64,000 nt of DNA from a virus, in the IMG/VR virus record IMGVR_UViG_3300034103_001442, positions 87,741-151,740 of that record; one strand, 5' to 3'. The notes beneath the pieces were generated by a model. That model was not told where the DNA came from. It saw only the letters and a program-made list of their open reading frames with translations, and did no database searches. Shown piece after piece: positions 23,036 to 28,465 of the stretch (positions are counted from its first letter, which is position 1; each line of letters starts with the position of its first letter). Made by a program: the position numbers and the translations under genes.

Positions 23036-23100
23036 TGTACCCTCTTTGTTGTTTGCATAACGAAACATCAAAAAAGGATATAATTCAATGGTGATGAGTG

Positions 23101-23108
23101 TATTTAGT
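23101..23108 (-). promoter_or_regulatory. late promoter variant upstream of the Asn/Thr-repeat gene
   Basis: Minus strand ACTAAATA, the same core (TAAATA) as other late promoters here, about 65 bases before the 23035 ATG. Confidence 0.45.
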
Positions 23109-23126
23109 CGTTTCCGTTTTAGAAAT

Positions 23127-23160
23127 AAAAAAAGAGCCTGCACCAAAACGGTACAGGCTC
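23127..23160 (-). terminator. rho-independent terminator
   Basis: Minus strand 11-bp stem GAGCCTGTACC/GGTGCAGGCTC with one wobble, small loop, then seven T. It ends the 23202-23504 transcript. Confidence 0.88.
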
Positions 23161-23201
23161 CAACTCATGAGGATAAGTATGAGTTAAATGTTAGCTGTAA
23201 A

Positions 23202-23504
23202 TTAGGCAGCAATCGTAACGTTGATCGCGTCACGATAGAGCGTCTTACGCGAACGAGCAACCTGACGGTTGGAACGATACGTATTGAACGCCTTGTTGGC
23301 ACTACCAATGCGGTAGGCAAACACCTTACGACCACGGCTGTTAGTTACGCGGTTGGTGTAAACAGTTACACCAGCGTTACGAGCGCGGTAAGCAAGGTCA
23401 GCGATATTCTTAACCTTAAAGAGGGTGCGAGCCTGACGGGTCGTAACCTCACTACCCTCATTGACGAGGAAGTTAAGGAAAGAGTTAAGTGCAGTCATCT
23501 TCAT
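23202..23504 (-). CDS. basic protein with winged-helix-like fold (100 aa)
   Basis: Residues 1-50 read as a helix-turn-helix (LVNEGSEVTTRQARTLFKVKNIADLAYRARNAG) followed by a beta wing (VTVYTNRVTNSRGRKVFAYRIG). The C-terminus is Arg-rich. This suggests a DNA-binding regulator. It is monocistronic, with its own promoter and terminator, like the basic protein gene at 1772-2179. Target unknown. Confidence 0.7.
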   Translation of the reverse strand: MKMTALNSFLNFLVNEGSEVTTRQARTLFKVKNIADLAYRARNAGVTVYTNRVTNSRGRKVFAYRIGSANKAFNTYRSNRQVARSRKTLYRDAINVTIAA

Positions 23505-23565
23505 AATTACTCCAATAATATAATTTCAAGTTTAACAAAGTGTTGGACGCTTATCCAACTTTACC

Positions 23566-23594
23566 AGTATACCCCAACCCAGAAATAAAGAAAA
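23566..23594 (-). promoter_or_regulatory. phage promoter of the winged-helix gene
   Basis: Minus strand -10 TATACT, 17-base spacer with TTATTTCTG, -35 TTTTCT; leader of about 55 bases with GGAG. Confidence 0.65.
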
Positions 23595-23608
23595 GGGGTG
23601 TTTTGGTT

Positions 23609-23682
23609 CGGTAGCGGAGCCGAGAGTTGCACTCGGAATTGAGGATTATGAGTCCTCTGTGATGCTGTTTCACTACCCCGCA
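23609..23682 (-). tRNA. aberrant tRNA-like element, anticodon CAT (initiator-like)
   Basis: The minus strand folds as a cloverleaf: acceptor GCGGGG/CTCCGC with a mismatched terminal pair (as in initiator tRNA), short D-arm GTGA/TCAC, anticodon stem GAGGA/TCCTC with loop CTCATAA, and T-stem CCGAG/CTCGG. The T-loop is TGCAACT rather than TTCGAAT, the D-loop lacks GG, and CCG replaces CCA (a CCA occurs 5 bases on). It sits directly after the EF-hand gene's stop. It may be a degenerate tRNA or a tRNA mimic. Confidence 0.5.
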
Positions 23683-23687
23683 ATAGA

Positions 23688-23921
23688 TCACTTCTCGCAC
23701 TTGTCCAGCAAGTAGGCTTTCGCAGTACGTAATTCTGAGTTTGACAAAGAACCATCGTTGTTCTTGTCTGCTCTTTCAAAAAGTTTTGCATCAACATCGC
23801 AATAACGGTTGAGGTCTTCAAGTGTTACCTTACCATCTTGATCAAAATCGTAAATTGATACACGGTCAACTGCCAATGCTGGTGTTGATGCGAGAGCGAG
23901 TGCTAGAATAAACTTCTTCAT
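23688..23921 (-). CDS. secreted EF-hand calcium-binding protein (77 aa)
   Basis: Signal peptide MKKFILALALASTPALA, then two EF-hand loops, DFDQDGKVTLED and DKNNDGSLSNSE, each with the DxDxDG ligand pattern, and two Cys that could form a disulfide. It should bind two calcium ions in the periplasm or outside the cell. Unusual for a phage. Start overlaps the SGNH hydrolase stop by 4 bases, so the two are co-expressed. Confidence 0.85.
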   Translation of the reverse strand: MKKFILALALASTPALAVDRVSIYDFDQDGKVTLEDLNRYCDVDAKLFERADKNNDGSLSNSELRTAKAYLLDKCEK

Positions 23922-24334
23922 TTTGTGATTTCTCCAATTTTCTTATAACCGTTACCAGTGGGATGTATGCCATCTTTTGATAGGGATGGAATCCTAATAA
24001 TCCAATCACCATACATCTCCGCAATACTTTCTACATACTCTTGAATTCTGACGATAGGGATTTCGCTAGTCTTTGCATTACCAGCAGGAAGAATCCAGTA
24101 TACCGTTTCTGCTTGTACTCGTTCGCGCAGTTTAAACAGTTCCTTTTCAGTCTTAATGTACTTGTGGTCATTACTACCAAGACTGATTACAACAATCCTA
24201 CCAGCAAATTTTTGCGGATACTTTTTGTTGAATTGTGTGGTATTGATTCCACTCGTAGCATAAGCCACACACTCGGGGCGAGCCTGTGCAGTGCCAACAG
24301 CAATACTATCACCCAAAATCAAACAGTCAATCAT
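23918..24334 (-). CDS. SGNH/GDSL-family hydrolase (138 aa)
   Basis: Motifs of the SGNH fold in order: ILGDSIAVG with the catalytic Ser (residues 7-12), a Gly (SGIN), LGSNDH (block III GxND), and KDGIHPTGNGY with the Asp-x-x-His pair (about 123-130). It would hydrolyse an ester, for example an O-acetyl group on polysaccharide. No signal peptide seen. It is short for the family but all blocks are present. Co-transcribed with the EF-hand gene. Confidence 0.85.
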   Translation of the reverse strand: MIDCLILGDSIAVGTAQARPECVAYATSGINTTQFNKKYPQKFAGRIVVISLGSNDHKYIKTEKELFKLRERVQAETVYWILPAGNAKTSEIPIVRIQEYVESIAEMYGDWIIRIPSLSKDGIHPTGNGYKKIGEITK

Positions 24335-24396
24335 ATTTCTTTTTTATGCCAATAATTTGGTATACGACAAAATGTCGCACACTTACTTATATAGAA

Positions 24397-24516
24397 TCAG
24401 CCCTTTTTTTGGCTCTTTCTATTAATTTTTTTACCCTGACCGAAAATGCGCTCCCAGTTTTTGTCAAACTGTTTTTTTGGGATGCTCAACGGTCTTTGTT
24501 TACTACCTTTGGACAT
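24397..24516 (-). CDS. small conserved basic phage protein (39 aa)
   Basis: MSKGSKQRPLSIPKKQFDKNWERIFGQGKK: the opening MSKGS.QRP and F..NW..IFG recur in mini-proteins of many phages (memory), none with a known function. The ATG overlaps the HNH gene stop region (TGATATG). Highly basic. Confidence 0.7.
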   Translation of the reverse strand: MSKGSKQRPLSIPKKQFDKNWERIFGQGKKINRKSQKKG

Positions 24517-24517
24517 A

Positions 24518-25084
24518 TCAATTTTTCCAAACACGACTGTTCTTTGGGATACTCGCCATCAAGTATTCCATTTGATCAGCGAGCACCTTACGATTTTTCA
24601 GTAGTATACGTTCATGCACAGTTGGTGCATATGGAACATAGATCAAATGCATCTTGGCTTCTTCTGGTGTACGGTTGCCTTTACGATGATTACATGAACG
24701 GCAAGCAGTGACACAGTTAGTCCACTGATTTGTACCGCCTCGGGATTTCGGATGAACATGGTCAATCGTCAATTGGCTTGATGAAAACTCATCACCACAG
24801 TATGCACAAATATGCCAGTCACGAGCATACAACGTCATTCGATCAGCAAATTTGGTTTGTTGATTGTAAAACTTATCACCAAGCAATGGACCACTGACAC
24901 CGATGATTGAAGAAATATCAATGCGTGATTGCTCGCCAAAATTGTTACGCCCACCAAACATGGACTTCACTTTGGTTCCCAATTCCCACAACACTTTTTC
25001 TTTTGCGTAATAACAAGCAGCCATTTCAAAATTCACCCAGTCTTTGGGCATGCCGCCTTTATCAACAACCAATACCAGTGACAC
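24518..25084 (-). CDS. HNH endonuclease
   Basis: A 188-residue protein. Start set at the GTG at 25084 with AGGAG 6 bases upstream. The HNH domain lies at about residues 90-140: RDWHICAYCGDEF (first CxxC), LTIDHVHPKSRGG (catalytic His), NCVTACRSCNHRKGNR (second CxxC and His). Zinc-stabilised metal-dependent nuclease. It is free-standing, next to the tRNA cluster. Could be a homing enzyme or act in DNA packaging or host DNA attack; no intron or split target is visible. Confidence 0.88.
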   Translation of the reverse strand: MSLVLVVDKGGMPKDWVNFEMAACYYAKEKVLWELGTKVKSMFGGRNNFGEQSRIDISSIIGVSGPLLGDKFYNQQTKFADRMTLYARDWHICAYCGDEFSSSQLTIDHVHPKSRGGTNQWTNCVTACRSCNHRKGNRTPEEAKMHLIYVPYAPTVHERILLKNRKVLADQMEYLMASIPKNSRVWKN

Positions 25085-25093
25085 AATCAACTC

Positions 25094-25213
25094 CTACCAG
25101 TGATGGATAATATTTGCTATGATAAAAATACAAGTTACGATTTCTAGGGCACGGATACACCACCAAATAACTGGTGTATGTTTTTCAACTTTTCTACTAT
25201 ATCTAGTGATCAT
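25094..25213 (-). CDS. small membrane protein (39 aa)
   Basis: A 39-codon frame starting MITRYSRKVEKH with one hydrophobic helix (about 15-36). It fits exactly between the HNH start and the tRNA-Leu gene, and a late-promoter-like CATAAATA lies 4 bases upstream of the ATG. No ribosome site, so initiation may be leaderless. Tentative. Confidence 0.45.
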   Translation of the reverse strand: MITRYSRKVEKHTPVIWWCIRALEIVTCIFIIANIIHHW

Positions 25214-25217
25214 ATTT

Positions 25218-25225
25218 TATTTATG
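25218..25225 (-). promoter_or_regulatory. late-promoter-like CATAAATA
   Basis: Minus strand CATAAATA overlapping the CCA end of tRNA-Leu(TAG), upstream of the small membrane and HNH genes. Confidence 0.45.
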
Positions 25226-25307
25226 GTGCCCAGAAGAGGACTCGAACCTCCATGCCTTTCGACGGCAGATTCTAAGTCTGCTGTGTATACCATTCCACCA
25301 TCTGGGC
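25224..25307 (-). tRNA. tRNA-Leu (anticodon TAG)
   Basis: Acceptor GCCCAGA/TCTGGGC, anticodon stem GCAGA/TCTGC with loop CTTAGAA, long variable arm typical of Leu, canonical T-loop, and encoded CCA. Last tRNA of the cluster. Confidence 0.93.
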
Positions 25308-25318
25308 GTTTTAAATTT

Positions 25319-25408
25319 TGGCGGAAGCGGAAGGATTCGAACCTTCGTGTCCCGTTAAGGACTGCTTGTTTTCAAGACAAGTGCGATCAACCACTCTGCC
25401 ACGCTTCC
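25319..25408 (-). tRNA. tRNA-Ser (anticodon TGA)
   Basis: Acceptor GGAAGCG/CGCTTCC, anticodon stem CTTGT/ACAAG with loop CTTGAAA, long variable arm, T-loop TTCGAAT, encoded CCA. Confidence 0.93.
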
Positions 25409-25420
25409 AAAATTTTATTC

Positions 25421-25738
25421 CTACGAATTTATCTTATAATACTCTTTCATGATAAAAAAGTCAAGCGCCTTAACAATCTTGCTAATCCTATAGGACTGAT
25501 TGTCACCTGCCGCTTGACGTGTTTGATGGTTTACTAGATGTAACTCATAAACCAAATCTTCAAATGTAATACTTTTGTTTCTAATTTTCCGTAGTATTTC
25601 ACGGTATTGTTCCGCGTATTGATATACTTCTTTGTTGTATGAAATACCACTAGCAGATGCACCTTTGTTATCAAGCGCATCGCAAAGCATATCAACATGC
25701 GGCTGTAAATCTTCGAACCGTAATTTCTTTTGTGTCAT
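25421..25738 (-). CDS. hypothetical helical protein (105 aa)
   Basis: Begins MTQKKLRFEDLQPHVDMLCDAL and is helical and charged throughout. It lies between tRNA-Gly(GCC) and tRNA-Ser(TGA). Its last 45 bases hold the promoter at 25436-25464. No recognised motif or family. Confidence 0.7.
   Translation of the reverse strand: MTQKKLRFEDLQPHVDMLCDALDNKGASASGISYNKEVYQYAEQYREILRKIRNKSITFEDLVYELHLVNHQTRQAAGDNQSYRISKIVKALDFFIMKEYYKINS
25436..25464 (-). promoter_or_regulatory. promoter inside the tRNA cluster
   Basis: Minus strand -35 TTGACT, 17-base spacer, -10 TATTAT, inside the 3' end of the preceding gene; it reads into tRNA-Ser(TGA) and tRNA-Leu(TAG). Confidence 0.6.
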
Positions 25739-25743
25739 AAAAT

Positions 25744-25817
25744 TGGAGCGGGATGCGAGAATCGAACTCGCGCGTAAACCTTGGCAAGGTTTCAGGCTAC
25801 CATTACATCAATCCCGC
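25744..25817 (-). tRNA. tRNA-Gly (anticodon GCC)
   Basis: Acceptor GCGGGAT/ATCCCGC, anticodon stem AAACC/GGTTT with loop TTGCCAA, canonical T-arm, encoded CCA. Confidence 0.93.
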
Positions 25818-25829
25818 ATAAATAGTTAT

Positions 25830-26006
25830 ATGGAAATATCGAATGTAAAAGAAAATAGTTTGATACAAGGTAATTTAGTCGAAAAACCTAAACCTGTACC
25901 GCAAGTACCTTCCGAGTCCAGTTTACTCTCAACACCGCCAGAAGAAATTCAAAAAAATATAGAGCGTTGGAGAGAGTTTAATGAACGCATACATGTAGTT
26001 GTTTAA
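25830..26006 (+). CDS. possible small plus-strand gene inside the tRNA cluster (58 aa)
   Basis: MEISNVKENSLIQGNLVEKP... then a Pro-rich stretch and a helix (EEIQKNIERWREFNERIH). It exactly fills the gap between two tRNA genes on the opposite strand. A late-promoter-like CATAAATA lies 5 bases before the ATG, and no ribosome site is visible. Amino acid composition looks like a real protein. Unknown function. Confidence 0.5.
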   Translation: MEISNVKENSLIQGNLVEKPKPVPQVPSESSLLSTPPEEIQKNIERWREFNERIHVVV

Positions 26007-26008
26007 AA

Positions 26009-26083
26009 TGGTGCGCGATGAGAGGGTCGAACTCCCGACATTTGCCGTGTAAAGGCACTACTCTACCACTGAGTTAATCGCGC
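26009..26083 (-). tRNA. tRNA-Val (anticodon TAC)
   Basis: Acceptor GCGCGAT/ATCGCGC, anticodon arm with loop TTTACAC (outermost stem pair G-A mismatched), T-loop TTCGACC, encoded CCA. Confidence 0.9.
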
Positions 26084-26084
26084 A

Positions 26085-26381
26085 TTAATTCGTCAACACT
26101 CTATATAGACCATAAGTGTCTACAATAGTCAATAGCAAATAATTAGCAAACATACCAAAACTATTTCGTGTCCATGCCGCCCAAGCATACATGGCGCAAC
26201 CACTCATCCAAAATGGATATAACAATTTGAGTGGTGGATCGGGAACAGTTACAGCCATAGCAACGGTGCAACCGATACTGATAATCCAAGCGATCACTTC
26301 AACGCAAAATCTAAACGGATACGATTGATAATCGGTTTTCGCCCAATTCCATGTATCAACCATTGCTTTTTTGATAATCAT
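26085..26381 (-). CDS. conserved phage membrane protein (98 aa)
   Basis: Begins MIIKKAMVDTWNWAKTDYQSYPFRFCVEVIAW. Three hydrophobic helices (about 26-45, 52-70, 75-92) and conserved-looking WNWAKTDYQSYPFRF and RNSFGMFANY. This matches a membrane protein common in cyanophages (memory). It lies between tRNA-Arg and tRNA-Val. Function unknown. Confidence 0.8.
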   Translation of the reverse strand: MIIKKAMVDTWNWAKTDYQSYPFRFCVEVIAWIISIGCTVAMAVTVPDPPLKLLYPFWMSGCAMYAWAAWTRNSFGMFANYLLLTIVDTYGLYRVLTN

Positions 26382-26394
26382 AGTTCCCTCAATT

Positions 26395-26470
26395 TGGCGC
26401 GCTCGGCAGGATTCGAACCTGCGTATATCTGCTTAGAAGGCAGATGCCTCATCCACTAGACTACGAGCGC
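26395..26470 (-). tRNA. tRNA-Arg (anticodon TCT)
   Basis: Acceptor GCGCTCG/CGAGCGC, anticodon stem TCTGC/GCAGA with loop CTTCTAA, T-loop TTCGAAT, encoded CCA. Confidence 0.94.
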
Positions 26471-26471
26471 A

Positions 26472-26545
26472 TGGAGCAGAGTAGGAGAATCGAACTCCTT
26501 TGACCAGCTTGGAAGGCTGGGACACAACCAATATGCCAACTCTGC
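26472..26545 (-). tRNA. tRNA-Gly (anticodon TCC)
   Basis: Acceptor GCAGAGT/ACTCTGC, anticodon stem CCAGC/GCTGG with loop CTTCCAA, encoded CCA. Confidence 0.94.
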
Positions 26546-26552
26546 GTAACAC

Positions 26553-26637
26553 TGGTGCGACTGGTCGGACTTGAACCGACATGGCTAACGCCGACAGATT
26601 TTAAGTCTGTTGTGTATACCGATTCCACCACAGTCGC
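26553..26637 (-). tRNA. tRNA-Leu (anticodon TAA)
   Basis: Acceptor GCGACTG/CAGTCGC, anticodon stem ACAGA/TCTGT with loop CTTAAAA, long variable arm, T-loop TTCAAGT, encoded CCA. Confidence 0.94.
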
Positions 26638-26642
26638 GAAAA

Positions 26643-26719
26643 TGGTCGGACAGAGAGGATTCGAACCTCCGACCCTCTGCTCCCAAAGCAGATGCACTAC
26701 CAGGCTGTGCTACTGTCCG
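26643..26719 (-). tRNA. tRNA-Pro (anticodon TGG)
   Basis: Acceptor CGGACAG/CTGTCCG, anticodon stem TCTGC/GCAGA with loop TTTGGGA, encoded CCA. Confidence 0.94.
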
Positions 26720-26727
26720 ATTTATAC

Positions 26728-26756
26728 ATTATAAGTTAGTGATGAAATAAAGTCAA
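26728..26756 (-). promoter_or_regulatory. consensus sigma70 promoter within the tRNA cluster
   Basis: Minus strand -35 TTGACT, 17-base spacer beginning TTATTTC, -10 TATAAT, right upstream of tRNA-Pro. Confidence 0.75.
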
Positions 26757-26757
26757 G

Positions 26758-26834
26758 TGGTGCGCCCACTAGGACTTGAACCTAGAATCAACAGATTATG
26801 AGTCTGCTGCATTAACCAATTATGCTATAGGCGC
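26758..26834 (-). tRNA. tRNA-Ile2 (anticodon CAT, lysidine type) or tRNA-Met
   Basis: Acceptor GCGCCTA/TGGGCGC and anticodon stem GCAGA/TCTGT with loop CTCATAA. Positions C4, C5 and the G27-U43 wobble match the features TilS uses to recognise tRNA-Ile2 in bacteria, so reading of AUA after lysidine modification is more likely than Met. Encoded CCA. Confidence 0.85.
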
Positions 26835-26838
26835 GAAA

Positions 26839-26913
26839 TGGAGTTGCGGACTGGACTCGCACCAGCATAGAACAGTTTTGCAGACTGTCGCCTAACTTCT
26901 CAGCCACCGCAAC
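26839..26913 (-). tRNA. tRNA-Cys (anticodon GCA)
   Basis: Acceptor GTTGCGG/CCGCAAC, anticodon stem ACAGT/ACTGT with loop CTGCAAA, encoded CCA. The T-loop reads GCGAGTC rather than TTCGAGT, a departure from consensus. Confidence 0.88.
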
Positions 26914-26986
26914 AAAATTTACTGATCGGTAAAATTTTGTTAACAATAATTAACAATGTCAAAAAATTTACTGATCGGGAAAATTT
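26914..26986. repeat. duplicated palindromic 24-25-base element
   Basis: Copies at 26914-26938 and 26963-26986, each AAAATTTACTGATCGGTAAA-like with an internal inverted repeat (AAATTTTAC/GTAAATTT around a GATC core). Between them on the minus strand lies TTGACA with a weak -10 (CAAAAT) 17 bases on, so this may be an operator-flanked promoter for tRNA-Cys. Confidence 0.55.
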
Positions 26987-27061
26987 GGTAGCAACGGTTG
27001 GACTCGAACCAACGATAAACTCCGTATGAAGGAGGTGCATTAGCCACTATGCTACGTTGCC
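26986..27061 (-). tRNA. tRNA-Met (anticodon CAT)
   Basis: Acceptor GGCAACG/CGTTGCT (terminal G-U), anticodon stem CTCC/GGAG with loop TTCATAC, T-loop TTCGAGT, encoded CCA. It lacks initiator features, so elongator Met is likely. Confidence 0.9.
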
Positions 27062-27063
27062 AT

Positions 27064-27150
27064 TGGCGGAAGGCAGTGTACTCGAAACACATTCCCAAAG
27101 GGAACCATCTGTTTAGCAAACAGCGACAGATCCTCTCTGCTTTACCTTCC
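27064..27150 (-). tRNA. tRNA-Ser (anticodon GCT)
   Basis: Acceptor GGAAGGT/GCCTTCC, anticodon stem CTGT/ACAG with loop TTGCTAA, long variable arm, encoded CCA. Confidence 0.92.
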
Positions 27151-27155
27151 TAAAA

Positions 27156-27232
27156 TGGCGACTCGGATGGGACTTGAACCCACGACCTCATGCGTGACAG
27201 GCATGTGAACTAACCAACTGTTCTACCGAGCC
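27156..27232 (-). tRNA. tRNA-Asp (anticodon GTC)
   Basis: Acceptor GGCTCGG/CCGAGTC, anticodon stem CATGC/GCATG with loop CTGTCAC, encoded CCA. Confidence 0.94.
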
Positions 27233-27236
27233 AACT

Positions 27237-27313
27237 TGGTGGGACAAGATGGATTCGAACCATCGACCTCAGTCTTATCAGGACTGTGCGCTAACCAACT
27301 GTGCCATTGTCCC
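27237..27313 (-). tRNA. tRNA-Ile (anticodon GAT)
   Basis: Acceptor GGGACAA/TTGTCCC, anticodon stem CAGTC/GACTG with loop CTGATAA, encoded CCA. Confidence 0.94.
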
Positions 27314-27319
27314 GAATAA

Positions 27320-27406
27320 TGGTGGGAAAGGAAGGATTCGAACCTACTCAGCCGATTGGCGACAGATTTACAGTCTGTTGTGACTCTCCAACTTCACCGC
27401 TTGCCC
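27320..27406 (-). tRNA. tRNA-Tyr (anticodon GTA)
   Basis: Acceptor GGGCAAG/CTTTCCC (one C-T mismatch), anticodon stem ACAGA/TCTGT with loop CTGTAAA, long variable arm, T-stem with one mismatch, encoded CCA. Two mismatches make it the least regular of the set. Confidence 0.88.
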
Positions 27407-27415
27407 ACATAAACT

Positions 27416-27489
27416 TGGCTGAGGCGCATGGATTCGAACCACGATAAGCAGGATCAAAACCTGCTGTCCTGCCGTTAGACGACGCCTCA
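27416..27489 (-). tRNA. tRNA-Gln (anticodon TTG)
   Basis: Acceptor TGAGGCG/CGCCTCA with the U1-A72 pair usual for Gln, anticodon stem GCAGG/CCTGC with loop TTTTGAT, encoded CCA. Confidence 0.94.
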
Positions 27490-27721
27490 AAAATAAAATG
27501 CTTCCCCCTGCAGGCGGTTTTTGTCGTCCCACCACAAACACTTATGTGGTATCCGCATCCCAACACAGGGAGATTGTCGTATTGCCAACGCTGAACTTCA
27601 TCAGGGAGATCACTATGGGAATCCAACCCATTTCTCATCATGCGTGTCGCACTAGCCATTGGATTCATGGCACGTTATGATAGCCGACACGTACATTGCT
27701 GCAGAGGTGTCGGGCATATTT
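27490..27721 (-). other. structured non-tRNA spacer A (232 bases)
   Basis: No convincing gene. The minus-strand RNA can form CCGACAC/GTGTCGG near its 5' end, ATGGG/CCCAT with a 7-base loop, and CCACA/TGTGG near its 3' end; CCTGCAGG occurs close to the 3' end. It may be a stable RNA processed from the tRNA transcript. Confidence 0.5.
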
Positions 27722-27796
27722 TGGTGGAGGATGAGAGAATCGAACTCTCAACTCTGCGATGCAAACGCAGCGTGTTCCCATTAGCACTAATCCCCC
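27722..27796 (-). tRNA. tRNA-Ala (anticodon TGC)
   Basis: Acceptor GGGGGAT/ATCCTCC, anticodon stem CTGCG/CGCAG with loop TTTGCAT, encoded CCA. Confidence 0.94.
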
Positions 27797-27958
27797 AATA
27801 AGGTGTGGGCTACCATTTAAGGTTTGTTCTTAATCCTTACCCCCACACAGCAAGGTTGCGATCCGTTCTGCCTCATAATTCGATCAGTGCTACCGAAACG
27901 GATAAGCCCTTACACTGATAGGATGAACCCGACAGAGCGCGCCTGCAGGTCACCAAGA
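27797..27958 (-). other. structured non-tRNA spacer B (162 bases)
   Basis: No gene seen. Minus-strand stems include GTGTGGG/CCCACAC enclosing TAAGG/CCTTA (27803-27848), ATCCGTT/AACGGAT, and CAGTG/CACTG. CCTGCAGG is again present. Candidate stable RNA. Confidence 0.55.
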
Positions 27959-28033
27959 TGGCTGGCGAGGATGGGATCGAACCATCGACAGGCTGATTAA
28001 CAGTCAGCTGATCTACCTCTGATCTACTCGCCA
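27959..28033 (-). tRNA. tRNA-Asn (anticodon GTT)
   Basis: Acceptor TGGCGAG/CTCGCCA, anticodon stem GCTGA/TCAGC with loop CTGTTAA, encoded CCA. Confidence 0.94.
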
Positions 28034-28045
28034 AAAAAATTAAAC

Positions 28046-28120
28046 TGGCTCCCCGATACGGACTCGAACCGCAACCAACAGTTTTGGAGACTGCGATGCT
28101 ACCAATTACACCATCGAGGA
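28046..28120 (-). tRNA. tRNA-Trp (anticodon CCA)
   Basis: Acceptor TCCTCGA/TCGGGGA, anticodon stem CAGT/ACTG with loop CTCCAAA, encoded CCA. Confidence 0.92.
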
Positions 28121-28132
28121 ACAATCACAATA

Positions 28133-28208
28133 TGGTGAGACCACTGGGACTCGAACCCAGAACTTACGAGTTAAAAGCACGTTACTCTACCAGTTGAGTT
28201 ATGGTCTC
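28133..28208 (-). tRNA. tRNA-Lys (anticodon TTT)
   Basis: Acceptor GAGACCA/TGGTCTC, anticodon arm with loop CTTTTAA (stem has one T-T mismatch), encoded CCA. Confidence 0.92.
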
Positions 28209-28222
28209 AAATTCATAATATA

Positions 28223-28297
28223 TGGTGAACCCAAGGGAATTCGAATCCCTATTCCATCCGTGAAAGGGATGTGTCCTAACCGTTAGACGATGGGTCC
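28223..28297 (-). tRNA. tRNA-Glu (anticodon TTC)
   Basis: Acceptor GGACCCA/TGGGTTC, anticodon stem CATCC/GGATG with loop CTTTCAC, encoded CCA. Confidence 0.94.
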
Positions 28298-28389
28298 GCA
28301 AAAGGTGCTGGTTACTCATCCAGCGTCACAATGTGCTTCGGGGTGACAGTCTCCGCTGCTACGAACTTCTGATAGCAGTCAGGTTAAAT
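28298..28389 (-). other. structured non-tRNA spacer C (92 bases)
   Basis: Minus strand holds three successive hairpins: CTGCTA/TAGCAG, GTCAC/GTGAC and GCTGG/CCAGC, the last followed by ACCTTTTGC. It has the size and shape of a small stable RNA. Confidence 0.55.
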
Positions 28390-28465
28390 TGGTGCCTTCA
28401 GAGAGACTCGAACTCCCAACCTACTGATTACAAATCAGTTGCACTACCAATTGTGCTATGAAGGC
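28390..28465 (-). tRNA. tRNA-Thr (anticodon TGT)
   Basis: Acceptor GCCTTCA/TGAAGGC, anticodon stem ACTGA/TCAGT with loop TTTGTAA, encoded CCA. First tRNA of the cluster. Confidence 0.94.

Noticed and set aside
22080-23060. Long Leu/Val/Phe-rich plus-strand frames opposite the Asn/Thr repeats
   Set aside because: They are the complement of AAC/ACT-type codons; no ribosome site or start context, and the minus frame is clearly coding.
24518-25084. HNH gene as evidence of an intron or intein
   Set aside because: No split gene is nearby; all core genes in the window are full length.
26461-26697. 78-codon frame over tRNA-Gly, Leu and Pro
   Set aside because: Overlaps three well-formed tRNAs, so the frame is accidental.
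27348-27668. 106-codon minus-strand frame across tRNA-Tyr and tRNA-Gln
   Set aside because: It runs through two tRNA genes and has tRNA-derived protein sequence; not a gene.
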